Shown: positions 1 through 6,704 of the stretch, in pieces
Position numbering within the stretch: the first letter of the stretch is position 1
How the letters are laid out: the number at the start of each line of letters is the position of its first letter
Assembly (NCBI GenBank): GCA_013152695.1
Contig: JAADFV010000038.1
Location: forward strand, 1-15,715
Direction: 5' to 3'
Length of the DNA: 15,715 bases
Source of the DNA: Chloroflexota bacterium
GTDB taxonomy: Bacteria; Chloroflexota; Anaerolineae; J102
The notes under the pieces: generated by a model
Seen by the model: the letters and a program-made list of their open reading frames with translations, nothing else
Told to the model about the DNA's origin: nothing
Database searches by the model: none
Position numbers and translations under genes: made by a program

Positions 1-266
1 CGCATCGTCCACAGTTTGCCCCGATACATGGTGCTGTGTACCCCGCGCGTATAGGGAAATTCGCCCGGCATCCCCAGATCTCGCAGGTAGTCCAGGTCTG
101 CGATATCAAGGGGGGTGTACAGACGACGTACAGGTACGGAAGAAGTGGTTATAAACTCCGACTGGCGCTCAGGACGGTGCGCCAGAGTCTCCCGCAAGGT
201 GGTGCTTTGCCAGCGTTCGCTTTCTCGCTGGATTTGCTGGAGATGTTCGTCGTTGAACAGTGTCAT
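1..266 (-). CDS. Methylmalonyl-CoA mutase, large subunit, N-terminal fragment (cut by window edge)
   Basis: Reading the minus strand from the ATG at 266-264 gives 88 codons before the window ends. The segment MPGEFPYTRGVHSTMYRGK (residues 66-84) is the highly conserved N-terminal barrel entry of methylmalonyl-CoA mutase catalytic chains, usually close to PGxxPFTRGxxxTMYRGRxWT. The family converts (R)-methylmalonyl-CoA to succinyl-CoA with adenosylcobalamin in propionate, odd-chain fatty-acid or branched-chain amino-acid metabolism. The start is supported by an AAGGGAG ribosome site seven bases upstream (274-280) and by the usual 60-70 residue lead before the motif. The C-terminal B12 domain is outside the window, so I cannot tell a fused mutase from a separate alpha subunit, nor exclude a related acyl-CoA mutase such as isobutyryl- or ethylmalonyl-CoA mutase. 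Confidence 0.88.
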   Translation of the reverse strand, partial: MTLFNDEHLQQIQRESERWQSTTLRETLAHRPERQSEFITTSSVPVRRLYTPLDIADLDYLRDLGMPGEFPYTRGVHSTMYRGKLWTM

Positions 267-273
267 GGCATTG

Positions 274-280
274 CTCCCTT
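274..280 (-). promoter_or_regulatory. Ribosome binding site of the mutase gene
   Basis: On the minus strand this reads AAGGGAG with a 7-base spacer to the ATG at 266. It is a strong Shine-Dalgarno match and fixes the start of the mutase fragment. Confidence 0.6.
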
Positions 281-306
281 GGGCGATTGTGTGGTGAAAC
301 GTGGTT

Positions 307-315
307 ATTCTAACA
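307..315 (-). promoter_or_regulatory. Predicted extended -10 promoter for the mutase gene
   Basis: The minus strand reads TGTTAGAAT, an extended -10 (TGn followed by TAGAAT). It would start transcription about 30-35 bases before the ATG. No good -35 hexamer is visible 17-19 bases upstream, which is usual for extended -10 promoters. The same TAGAAT hexamer recurs in two other predicted promoters of this window. The call rests on sequence only. Confidence 0.4.
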
Positions 316-431
316 CGAGCCTGGGTGTGGCTGCCAGATGGCCGGGACGATGCAAAGGATACTCTTGATCCCAACCTGCCTGAATAAAAAGGATTGGATG
401 CCAACAGCCAGCGGCAAAATGGAGAGCAAGT

Positions 432-794
432 TTAGTCCTGTGCTACTACAAGAGCGACAGCATGCTGACGGGTGTGCGATAGACTTAGTGCCCATTCCCG
501 CACCCCTAAATCATGCGCCATTTGCGCGGCAACACCGTAGAGATTGAGGTGTGGGGCGCCCCCTTCGTCGCTCAGCACTTCCACTTCCTTCCAGGCGATG
601 TCGCCAATGCCACAGCCCAGCGCTTTAGCCACTGCCTCCTTGGCCGCCCAACGCGCGGCCAAAGAGGCAACATTAGTACCATAGTTTTCGATTTCCCGGG
701 CCGTAAATACCCGTTGTAGAAATCGCTCACCGTGGCGCTCCAATACAGCCCGAATCCGCTCAATTTCGATTAGGTCGATGCCTGTACGTAACAT
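432..794 (-). CDS. acpS: Holo-[acyl-carrier-protein] synthase (AcpS)
   Basis: A 120-residue protein, the normal length for AcpS. It transfers 4'-phosphopantetheine from CoA to the acyl carrier protein in the cytoplasm, activating fatty-acid synthesis. The start MLRTGIDLIEIERI carries the conserved GxDxxxxxRI block with metal-ligand Asp7. The second signature, ARWAAKEAVAKALG (residues 47-60), carries Glu53, the other expected Mg ligand. The C-terminal SLSHTRQHAVALVVA matches the family's SHxxxxAxAxV end. I chose the ATG at 794-792 because it places the motif at the N-terminus as in the family and has AGGA at 805-808. A TTG 21 bases upstream (815) keeps the frame open but lacks a ribosome site. 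It lies 45 bp behind the UDP-glucose dehydrogenase gene and is probably co-transcribed with it. Confidence 0.95.
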   Translation of the reverse strand: MLRTGIDLIEIERIRAVLERHGERFLQRVFTAREIENYGTNVASLAARWAAKEAVAKALGCGIGDIAWKEVEVLSDEGGAPHLNLYGVAAQMAHDLGVREWALSLSHTRQHAVALVVAQD

Positions 795-804
795 GGGAAG
801 GTTT

Positions 805-808
805 TCCT
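805..808 (-). promoter_or_regulatory. Ribosome binding site deciding the acpS start
   Basis: AGGA on the minus strand, 10 bases before the ATG at 794. It favours this start over the in-frame TTG at 815, which would place the AGGA inside the coding region. Confidence 0.45.
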
Positions 809-839
809 GGAGCAATCGCAGAAAAGAAGGTGACCGGGG

Positions 840-2156
840 TCAAAAACCGTTGACGGGGTTCGTACCTCGACCCACGCCGAAATACTGGAATCCCAGCGCT
901 TGCATAGCTTCCGGTTCCCAGATGTTGCGGCCATCCAAAAGTACATTACCACGCATAGCTGATTTGATACGCTCCATATTGAGATGCCGGAACTCATTCC
1001 ACTCGGTCACAAGTACCACAGCATCTGCATTTTGGGCGGCATCGTAGGGTGTATCCTTGAGTTCGAGGCCAGGGAGTAAGGTTTTTGCCTCTTCCATGGC
1101 TACAGGATCGTAGGCTTGTACAGAGGCGCCTTCTCGTAAGAGCTGGCGACCAATTTCGACCGAAGGTGCTTCTCGCATATCATCGGTATTCGGCTTGAAA
1201 GAGAGACCCAACAGCGCCACGGTCCGATCATTCAGGCCGTTGAGAGCCGCTCGCAACTTGACAACCACCTGGTGGCGCTGGTGCTGGTTGATATCGAGTA
1301 CAGCGCGCAACAAAGCAGGATGAGCGCCATGTACGAGCGCCATGTATTCCAGAGCCCGCACATCCTTGGGGAAACAAGAGCCGCCAAATCCCAAGCCGGC
1401 ATCGAGGAAATAAGGGCCGATACGTTTGTCGTACCCCATCCCCACCGCTACTTCCTTCACATCTGCGCCCAAACGCTCACAAATCGTGGCAATTTCGTTG
1501 ATAAAACTGATGCGGGTAGCCAAAAAGGCGTTGGAAGCGTATTTGATCATCTCTGCCGTACGTAAGTCGGTGATCTGAATAGTGGTACGGAGCGGTAAAT
1601 GGAGCTGCGCCACCTTTTCTGCCGCTTCGGGATGCAAAGAGCCCAGCACCACACGGTCGGGATTCATAAAATCATGAATGGCCGAACCCTCTCGCAAAAA
1701 CTCGGGATTGGAGACCACCCAAAAAGGAATGGGGTCCTTCTGGTGTTTGCTAATGATATCGGCTACCCAATCGCCCGTCCCCACCGGCACCGTTGATTTA
1801 TTGACGATAATCAAAGGATGGTCCATGACTTCGGCAATGGTCTCGGCGGCCATGCGTACATACTGCAAATCGGCCTCGCCCGTGACCCCAGAAGGAGTGC
1901 CTACAGCAATAAATACGAATTCTACATCTTTTAGGGCCTGGGGGTAATCACTGGTGAAACTCAGACGCCCTGCCGTCATGTTGCGTTGAATCAGCTCGGA
2001 GAGCCCTGGTTCGAAAATAGGAACTATACCTTGTTGTAGGCCAGCTATTTTCTTTTCGTCGATATCCAAACAGACGACGTGATTACCTAAGTCAGCAAAA
2101 CAGGTGCTGGTTACTAAACCAACATAGCCAGCACCAAGAACACAAATGTTTTTCAT
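840..2156 (-). CDS. UDP-glucose 6-dehydrogenase
   Basis: A 438-residue protein of the UDP-glucose/GDP-mannose dehydrogenase family, full length. It oxidises UDP-glucose twice with NAD+ to UDP-glucuronate, a cytoplasmic precursor for acidic polysaccharides and glycolipids. Visible landmarks are the NAD-binding GAGYVGL near residues 8-14, an acidic D31/D33 after the second strand, EPGL at 49-52, STVPVGT at 121-127, [14 protein letters not shown] at 150-163, the central helix with K205 and N209, and the catalytic cysteine Cys261 in [24 protein letters not shown] in the C-terminal domain is also typical. The ATG has AGAGG six bases upstream. Its upstream neighbour is a flippase-like membrane protein, which suggests an envelope glycoconjugate role. 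A sibling with another nucleotide-sugar preference (for example UDP-ManNAc) is less likely given the motif pattern. Confidence 0.95.
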   Translation of the reverse strand: MKNICVLGAGYVGLVTSTCFADLGNHVVCLDIDEKKIAGLQQGIVPIFEPGLSELIQRNMTAGRLSFTSDYPQALKDVEFVFIAVGTPSGVTGEADLQYVRMAAETIAEVMDHPLIIVNKSTVPVGTGDWVADIISKHQKDPIPFWVVSNPEFLREGSAIHDFMNPDRVVLGSLHPEAAEKVAQLHLPLRTTIQITDLRTAEMIKYASNAFLATRISFINEIATICERLGADVKEVAVGMGYDKRIGPYFLDAGLGFGGSCFPKDVRALEYMALVHGAHPALLRAVLDINQHQRHQVVVKLRAALNGLNDRTVALLGLSFKPNTDDMREAPSVEIGRQLLREGASVQAYDPVAMEEAKTLLPGLELKDTPYDAAQNADAVVLVTEWNEFRHLNMERIKSAMRGNVLLDGRNIWEPEAMQALGFQYFGVGRGTNPVNGF

Positions 2157-2173
2157 AAAGTACCTCTCGAGAA

Positions 2174-2204
2174 CAGCCGTAAAAAGGGCGGTGGAAAACG
2201 GCTG
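2174..2204. repeat. Inverted repeat between the flippase-like gene and UDP-glucose dehydrogenase
   Basis: CAGCCGT (2174-2180) pairs exactly with ACGGCTG (2198-2204) around a 17-base purine-rich loop on the plus strand. It fills most of the 51-bp gap between two co-directional genes and sits just upstream of the dehydrogenase ribosome site. No T-run follows the stem on the minus strand, so it is not a good intrinsic terminator. It could be an mRNA processing or stabilising hairpin. Confidence 0.3.
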
Positions 2205-2207
2205 GGG

Positions 2208-3215
2208 TTATGATGAAGTTATTTCGGAAACAGCCTCTCCTGCACGTTCGAAATCAGACCAGGACAGTTGCTCGTGATAAAAATAATAGAAACCCAGGGC
2301 GGTGATGGGAAGCCAGAGCGCGGCATGCAAGACCAGCGTGTATGCTGTCGCTACTTGTCGATTGACACCGCCGGCGATATCCAGGATTTCAATGCCGGGC
2401 GCGTCAAAAGTCCCAACATATCCCGGTGCTGCTGGCAACGAGGTGAACAGGTTGACAATACCGTTCATCAGCATCAAAACAAGGAAAGAAACCTCAAAAT
2501 CAAAAGCGTGCATGACAAACCAATACTTGACAGTTTCGGCCAGCCACACAACCACGGAAGTGGTAAAAATCATCATCACATCGCGGCCGCTGCGTAACGA
2601 AGCCAACCCCATCATAAAACGATCGAACAGATCCCCAAGTTTGGGGCGAAAACGCTGGGGAATCACGTAGCGAGCCAGCCAATCATAAAGCCGCCGGGTT
2701 GTAGGGGGATGGGCGGCGAGGAGGATGAATAGCACCAGAGCCAGCCCAAACGCCAAACTGAATCCAACCACCCAACGACGATAAACCTCGGGTACATGCG
2801 TCGTGAAAGGTAATGCGATAAACACAAACATCAGCATGACCAGTCCATCGAAGATGCGCTCGACCAGGACTGTTGCCAGGCTTCCGCTCATGCTAATCCC
2901 CTCCTTACGCTTGAGCACATAAGAGCGGATCACTTCACCGGCGCGGAAGGGATAGATATTGTTGCCCATGTAGCCGATGCATACCACCGGGAATAACCGC
3001 CTTAGAGCCACACTCTTGAAAGGCCGCAGCATGTAATGCCAGCGCCAGGTACGCGCCCATACCCCCACAAAATAAACCAAAACACCGGGGATAATCCAGA
3101 TGTAACGGGCAGTACGTAGCGCATACCACACCTCGGCGAGCTCTAATTTTCGCAGTGCCCATCCCAAAAATATGATACTGATGATGATGCCGACCCAAAA
3201 TTGTAGACGCTTCAA
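2208..3215 (-). CDS. Flippase-like integral membrane protein (UPF0104 / LPG_synthase_TM family)
   Basis: A 335-residue polytopic protein. Hydrophobic stretches are visible near residues 5-20, 38-53, 74-88, 118-137, 148-168, 214-234, 243-262 and 290-312. Family signatures are GYMGNNIYPFRAGE (81-94), VERIFDGLVMLM (118-129) and the SLPAAPGYVGTFD block (259-271). This domain is shared by the membrane half of lysylphosphatidylglycerol synthase and by stand-alone YbhN/AglD-like proteins linked to lipid or glycolipid translocation and modification. There is no C-terminal aminoacyltransferase domain, so it is not MprF itself. The start is TTG at 3215, supported by GAGGAA seven bases upstream; no ATG lies near the expected N-terminus. 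The UDP-glucose dehydrogenase gene follows 51 bp later, which is consistent with work on glycolipids. The substrate is not known. Confidence 0.85.
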   Translation of the reverse strand: MKRLQFWVGIIISIIFLGWALRKLELAEVWYALRTARYIWIIPGVLVYFVGVWARTWRWHYMLRPFKSVALRRLFPVVCIGYMGNNIYPFRAGEVIRSYVLKRKEGISMSGSLATVLVERIFDGLVMLMFVFIALPFTTHVPEVYRRWVVGFSLAFGLALVLFILLAAHPPTTRRLYDWLARYVIPQRFRPKLGDLFDRFMMGLASLRSGRDVMMIFTTSVVVWLAETVKYWFVMHAFDFEVSFLVLMLMNGIVNLFTSLPAAPGYVGTFDAPGIEILDIAGGVNRQVATAYTLVLHAALWLPITALGFYYFYHEQLSWSDFERAGEAVSEITSS

Positions 3216-3222
3216 ATCAAAA

Positions 3223-3228
3223 TTCCTC
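3223..3228 (-). promoter_or_regulatory. Ribosome binding site deciding the TTG start of the flippase-like gene
   Basis: GAGGAA on the minus strand with a 7-base spacer to the TTG at 3215-3213. The good match and spacing are the main reason for accepting a non-ATG start. Confidence 0.55.
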
Positions 3229-3234
3229 GTCGTG

Positions 3235-3272
3235 CAAGCAATGATGATGCTATTCTAGCATAAAATTGCTTG
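3235..3272. repeat. Nested 38-bp dyad over the flippase-like gene promoter
   Basis: The outer arms CAAGCAAT (3235-3242) and ATTGCTTG (3265-3272) are perfect inverted copies. Inside them ATGCTA (3247-3252) and TAGCAT (3256-3261) are a second perfect pair around TTC. The two dyads share nearly the same centre (3253.5 and 3254), giving a hairpin or cruciform of 8 + 6 pairs with a 4x3 internal loop. The predicted -10 box lies at its centre. No U-run follows, so a terminator is unlikely; an operator is the better guess. Confidence 0.6.
3252..3260 (-). promoter_or_regulatory. Predicted extended -10 promoter of the flippase-like / dehydrogenase / acpS block
   Basis: The minus strand reads TGCTAGAAT, an extended -10 with TG one base before TAGAAT. 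Transcription would begin about 30 bases before the TTG start. No clear -35 is seen. The box sits inside the nested dyad 3235-3272, so a dimeric protein bound there would block or modulate RNA polymerase. Confidence 0.4.
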
Positions 3273-3389
3273 AGTTTGGTAGATCGGCGGATTGAAAAAT
3301 AGGGCAAGCGACGGGGGAAGCTGATCAATAGGGTGGGAGATTGTTCCGAACTTGTCAGCAAACTGTAAGGAAAATTCTTCCAAGGAGTA

Positions 3390-3418
3390 TTGTCAAAAAC
3401 TTGTTCTTATTGTATTCT
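3390..3418 (+). promoter_or_regulatory. Predicted sigma-70-type promoter of the SdrD-like gene
   Basis: TTGTCA (3390-3395, five of six matches to TTGACA), a 17-base spacer, and TATTCT (3413-3418, four of six matches to TATAAT). The start of transcription would be near 3425, about 50 bases before the ATG. A second TTGTCA lies at 3352-3357, 38 bp upstream. Confidence 0.45.
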
Positions 3419-3436
3419 GTAACAAGAAATAAGAAC
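3403..3436. repeat. Perfect 9-bp inverted repeat straddling the SdrD-like gene -10 box
   Basis: GTTCTTATT (3403-3411) and AATAAGAAC (3428-3436) are exact inverted copies 16 bases apart; TTTTT follows at 3438-3442. A competing shorter pair, CTTGTT (3400-3405) with AACAAG (3421-3426), overlaps it. The predicted -10 (3413-3418) lies in the loop, so as DNA this looks like an operator. If read through from upstream it would also resemble a weak hairpin-plus-U terminator. Confidence 0.55.
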
Positions 3437-3477
3437 CTTTTTAGAGAGCGCGTAGCCATTGTGAAGGTAAGATTACC

Positions 3478-4962
3478 ATGCCGTATGACATATTAGATAT
3501 CGGGACTTCTATTCTGCGAAGGAGTAGGGGAATTTTCGTATCTTTCATTTTTTTAGCCCTGATGGGGACAATGAACGGGCCTGTTTTGGCGGGGGGGCCA
3601 GCAAAAGCAACAGCTATTGAAGAGCGCCATCCCGCATCGGTTACAGGCACCATCATTATTGGTGATCTTGTCTGGCGCGATATCAACGGTAATGGTTTGC
3701 AGGACGATGGTGCAGATGTAGGAATCCCCAATGTTGCCTTATCTCTTTACCGGGACGATAATGATGGTGTTTATGAACCGGGAGTGGATGATGTGCTTAT
3801 CAGTCAAAGTATAACCGATGCTGAGGGCTATTATCAGCTCCTGGCTACGGTAACAGGCTATTATTGGATTGTGGTGGATGAAAGTACAGTAGGCGGATTC
3901 CAGCACACGACAGGGCCACAAAGCGTGCCAACACCAGAATTACTGTGGGTGAGTGCAGGTAAAACCTATACGTTGATCGACTTTGGATACTCAGCGACTG
4001 GCTACCTCTGGGGTACAGTCTTCTATGATCGCGATTTAGACGGCATGCAGGGGCTACAAGATGATGGGGTTGTCGGGGCGGAAGTTTGCCTGTACAAAGA
4101 CCTCAACCTTGACGATACCCTCGATAGTGGTGATCCCTTGCTCTCCTGCACGCAAACAGATTTTCAGGGCAATTATCGCTTCACAGACCTGTTCATGGGC
4201 TCTTATTTAGTGCAGGAAGTCCAGCAAGATGGCGTAGGCCACACCACACCGGTGGTACGAGCTGTGGATGTCGATCCCTGGCAGGCAGTGGCAACGCAGG
4301 TCGATGCTTTTGCCGACGTGCTTTTGGCCTCGGTAAGTGGCCATCTTTACGTAGATGAGGATGGAAATGGTGTACGCGATAGCTATGAATCCCTCGGCGT
4401 TGCTTTTGCAACGGTTACTGCTACCCGCCAGGATACGGGAGACCTGTTCACCACCCAGAGCGATGCCGACGGCGCCTACACATTTACCAATCTGATTCCA
4501 GCCGTCTACGAAATTTCCGCCCCTTCCACGCTCTCCGGATTTGTCGCCAATAGTGCTTCGACCCGTACGGAAGTACTACAATTCGGAGCCAGCGTCAGTG
4601 ATGCCGATTTTAGCTACCTCTTACCTACAGAGGTGGCCCTGGCTAACTTCACCGTCAGCTCTGATAGCCGGGGAAACCTCATTCGCTGGCATACTGGTTC
4701 CGAACAGGACCTGGAAGGCTTTATTATTTGGCGCTCTTTCCAAGAAAATGGTGGCTACAAAATTATTTCTCCCTTGATCCCTGCCAGTAATTTTGCCAAC
4801 GGTGCCGAATACCAGTGGCTCGACACCCTGGTAGATACAGCAACCACCTATTGGTACAAAATCGAAAGTAAACCTGATGGTGTCCTCTTTGGGCCTGTCT
4901 CTGTTCAGCCAGAACCGACTGCTGGCGGGCAGACGCTCTTTATTCCCCTGGTCATCCGGTAA
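3478..4962 (+). CDS. Secreted SdrD B-like repeat protein with C-terminal -FIPLVIR tail
   Basis: A 494-residue exported protein of unknown partner. The N-terminus has Arg-rich residues 14-17, a hydrophobic core at 19-30 and a likely signal-peptidase site after VLA38. Three SdrD B-like (Cna-B/prealbumin-type) beta modules follow at about 60-170, 176-280 and 285-380. Each opens with a hydrophobic-aromatic strand and an acidic Ca-binding-like loop (DINGNGLQDDG, DRDLDGMQGLQDDG, DEDGNGVRD) and has a conserved D-x-G-x-Y near the end. Residues 388-480 resemble a fibronectin-type module (RWHTGSEQDLEGFIIWRS). The chain ends in FIPLVIR, similar to tails on many Chloroflexota secreted proteins. There is no LPXTG motif. 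GAAGG ten bases upstream supports the ATG. It is monocistronic between a divergent promoter region and a terminator. It is probably a cell-surface or matrix protein; the function is inferred. Confidence 0.8.
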   Translation: MPYDILDIGTSILRRSRGIFVSFIFLALMGTMNGPVLAGGPAKATAIEERHPASVTGTIIIGDLVWRDINGNGLQDDGADVGIPNVALSLYRDDNDGVYEPGVDDVLISQSITDAEGYYQLLATVTGYYWIVVDESTVGGFQHTTGPQSVPTPELLWVSAGKTYTLIDFGYSATGYLWGTVFYDRDLDGMQGLQDDGVVGAEVCLYKDLNLDDTLDSGDPLLSCTQTDFQGNYRFTDLFMGSYLVQEVQQDGVGHTTPVVRAVDVDPWQAVATQVDAFADVLLASVSGHLYVDEDGNGVRDSYESLGVAFATVTATRQDTGDLFTTQSDADGAYTFTNLIPAVYEISAPSTLSGFVANSASTRTEVLQFGASVSDADFSYLLPTEVALANFTVSSDSRGNLIRWHTGSEQDLEGFIIWRSFQENGGYKIISPLIPASNFANGAEYQWLDTLVDTATTYWYKIESKPDGVLFGPVSVQPEPTAGGQTLFIPLVIR

Positions 4963-4989
4963 CTTCGGCCCAATCTTGGCTCCCCCTAC

Positions 4990-5024
4990 GACCCTGTCCC
5001 TGCGCGGATGGGGTTCTTTTGTTG
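4990..5024 (+). terminator. Probable intrinsic terminator after the SdrD-like gene
   Basis: ACCCTGTCC (4991-4999) pairs with GGATGGGGT (5006-5014) through seven Watson-Crick and two G-U pairs around a 6-base loop; G4990-T5015 can add another wobble pair. TTCTTTTGTT follows at once. It lies 28 bp after the stop codon, in the expected orientation. Confidence 0.55.
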
Positions 5025-5270
5025 TGATGCCTATGCAGCGAAAATAATCAAAGAATCCACACCCTCCACGTCAAAAGATAGATTGGTAAATTAACCCCCA
5101 TTAGGCTAGAATGGCTTCGCCTTATTCTTTTACAAAAAACCCTTTCTGCTCTTCCGATATTGATGCGATAGAGGTGAGAGAAAGTACCACTTCGTACGCC
5201 CTGTCGCATACAGATACAGCATTGGCCCTACGCATTCAAGCCGGTTGAGCCCTCCAGTTTTGAAAAAACC
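5025..5270. other. Intergenic leader before folC
   Basis: About 245 bp without a convincing gene, AT-richer than its flanks. It contains one promoter candidate (5083-5112) and would give a leader of about 150 bases ahead of folC. I see no recognisable riboswitch, tRNA or strong hairpin. A 45-codon ATG frame (5111-5248) is open but poorly supported. Confidence 0.5.
5083..5112 (+). promoter_or_regulatory. Predicted promoter of the folC-lon operon
   Basis: TTGGTA (5083-5088, four of six), an 18-base spacer, and TAGAAT (5107-5112, five of six). The -10 hexamer is the same as in two other predicted promoters here. This is the only good candidate upstream of the nine-gene block. Confidence 0.45.
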
Positions 5271-6698
5271 ATGACTCTAACATTTCAACAAACGTTGTCC
5301 GACATCTTTTCTCATGTCGATTATAGTCGTACCCGGCAAATCCCCTACAATGTCAACACTTACAACCTGGAGCGTATGCGTGAACTCTGTGCTCGCATAG
5401 GTAATCCTCAAGATCAGTTCCCTTCGCTCCATATCGCCGGCAGCAAAGGGAAAGGTTCCACAGCGGCGATGGTCGAGGCAATGCTCCGTGCAGAGGGCTA
5501 TCGCACCGGCATTTACACTTCCCCACACATGCACACCTTTCGTGAGCGTATTCGTGTCGATGCTGAGCTCATTCCCCGCTATCGTTTGGTCGAATTGTGG
5601 CAACAACTCCGTCCCCATGCCGAGGCATTGCCGCATACCACCACCTTCGAAATCATCACAGCCCTCGCATTTATGTACTTTGCCCAATCACAAATTGATT
5701 GGGGTGTGTTGGAGGTGGGGCTGGGAGGACGCCTGGATGCCACCAACGTCGTCCATCCCCAGGCTTGCGCCATCACCACTCTGAGTTACGAACATACCGA
5801 CCTCCTCGGCCATACTCTCAGCCTAATTGCCTTCGAAAAAGCCGGCATCATCAAACGTGGCGTGCCGGTCATGGTTGGTCTCCAAGAGCCAGAAGCTTTG
5901 GCCGTGATCGAAGATGTGGCGAGAGAGGCAGGGGGACGTGTGTGGCTGGTTGGTCGTGAATGGCACTATGATGTCCTCGCTGCCGATCAGCATGGTCTAC
6001 GTATCGACGTCCATGGCCCCGATGTTCATTATCATGACCTCTTCATCCCTCTCAGTGGCTTACATCAAGCAGCCAATGCCACCGTAGCGATCGGAATGAT
6101 CGAAAGTGTGCGTAATCTTGGCCTACAAATTAGTGAAGATGCCATGCGGCATGGCCTGGCTAACACTTATTGGCCAGGACGGTTGGAACTTCTCCACCAG
6201 GAACCGACCATCCTAACCGATAGTGCTCACACCCACCAAAGCGCCGAACGCGTATACGAAGCCCTTGAATTCTATCCCCACAAACGGATGATCCTCCTCT
6301 TCGGTGCTTCTGCCGACAAGGACATTAGCGGCATGTTATCAATTCTGGGACAACAGGCTGATGAGATCATCGTTACCCGAAGCACACACCCTCGTGCCGC
6401 CCTGCCCTCCAACCTGGCTAAACTTGCGCGTGAGGCAAACCCTACTGTATCCATTCACATCGCCGAAGATATTAGCGATGCTCTGGTCATGGCCCTGGCC
6501 CTGGCCAATAAAGAGGACCTCATTCTTGTCACCGGGTCTATTTTTATTGTTGCTGGAGCCCGTGAGGCCTGGCAGAGTTTACATCCCGACGCCTTTCCTG
6601 CCCACGACTGGGCTCACTTTTCTGAACCCATCCAAGGCAATTTCAGCCCGATGCTTGCCGGCCCTGAACAAAATCCAGACCTTTGGCGGTACAAATAG
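5271..6698 (+). CDS. folC: Bifunctional folylpolyglutamate / dihydrofolate synthase
   Basis: A 475-residue Mur-ligase-family enzyme, slightly longer than the usual 420-440. It adds glutamates to tetrahydrofolate (and may also make dihydrofolate from dihydropteroate) using ATP in the cytoplasm. The P-loop is GSKGKGSTAAM (57-67). SPHMHTFRERIRV (84-96) matches the family's SPHLxxxxERIxx, LEVGLGGRLDATNV (147-160) is diagnostic, and SYEHTDLLGHTLSLIAFEKAGIIK (172-195) carries the HxxxLGxTxxxIAxEKAGI motif. The C-terminal domain shows ILLFGASADKD (338-348), and the last 30 residues after the domain extend the chain. The ATG start lacks a clear Shine-Dalgarno; the only purine run nearby is GAAAAAA. 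It heads the operon, with lon starting six bases after its stop. Whether the dihydrofolate synthase activity is retained cannot be told from sequence. Confidence 0.93.
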   Translation: MTLTFQQTLSDIFSHVDYSRTRQIPYNVNTYNLERMRELCARIGNPQDQFPSLHIAGSKGKGSTAAMVEAMLRAEGYRTGIYTSPHMHTFRERIRVDAELIPRYRLVELWQQLRPHAEALPHTTTFEIITALAFMYFAQSQIDWGVLEVGLGGRLDATNVVHPQACAITTLSYEHTDLLGHTLSLIAFEKAGIIKRGVPVMVGLQEPEALAVIEDVAREAGGRVWLVGREWHYDVLAADQHGLRIDVHGPDVHYHDLFIPLSGLHQAANATVAIGMIESVRNLGLQISEDAMRHGLANTYWPGRLELLHQEPTILTDSAHTHQSAERVYEALEFYPHKRMILLFGASADKDISGMLSILGQQADEIIVTRSTHPRAALPSNLAKLAREANPTVSIHIAEDISDALVMALALANKEDLILVTGSIFIVAGAREAWQSLHPDAFPAHDWAHFSEPIQGNFSPMLAGPEQNPDLWRYK

Positions 6699-6704
6699 TT
6701 CCCT

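Noticed and set aside
36..368. Plus-strand open frame of 110 codons
   Set aside because: It lies opposite the mutase start and its promoter; the minus strand encodes a recognisable conserved mutase motif, while this translation resembles nothing and has no ribosome site.
368..425. Possible terminator after acpS on the minus strand
   Set aside because: TGCC/GGCA arms give only four pairs and the TTTTTA run lies about eight bases beyond the stem, too weak to call.
2208..3215. MprF lysyl-phosphatidylglycerol synthase
   Set aside because: Only the membrane part is present; the C-terminal aminoacyltransferase domain is missing and the length fits stand-alone flippase-like proteins.
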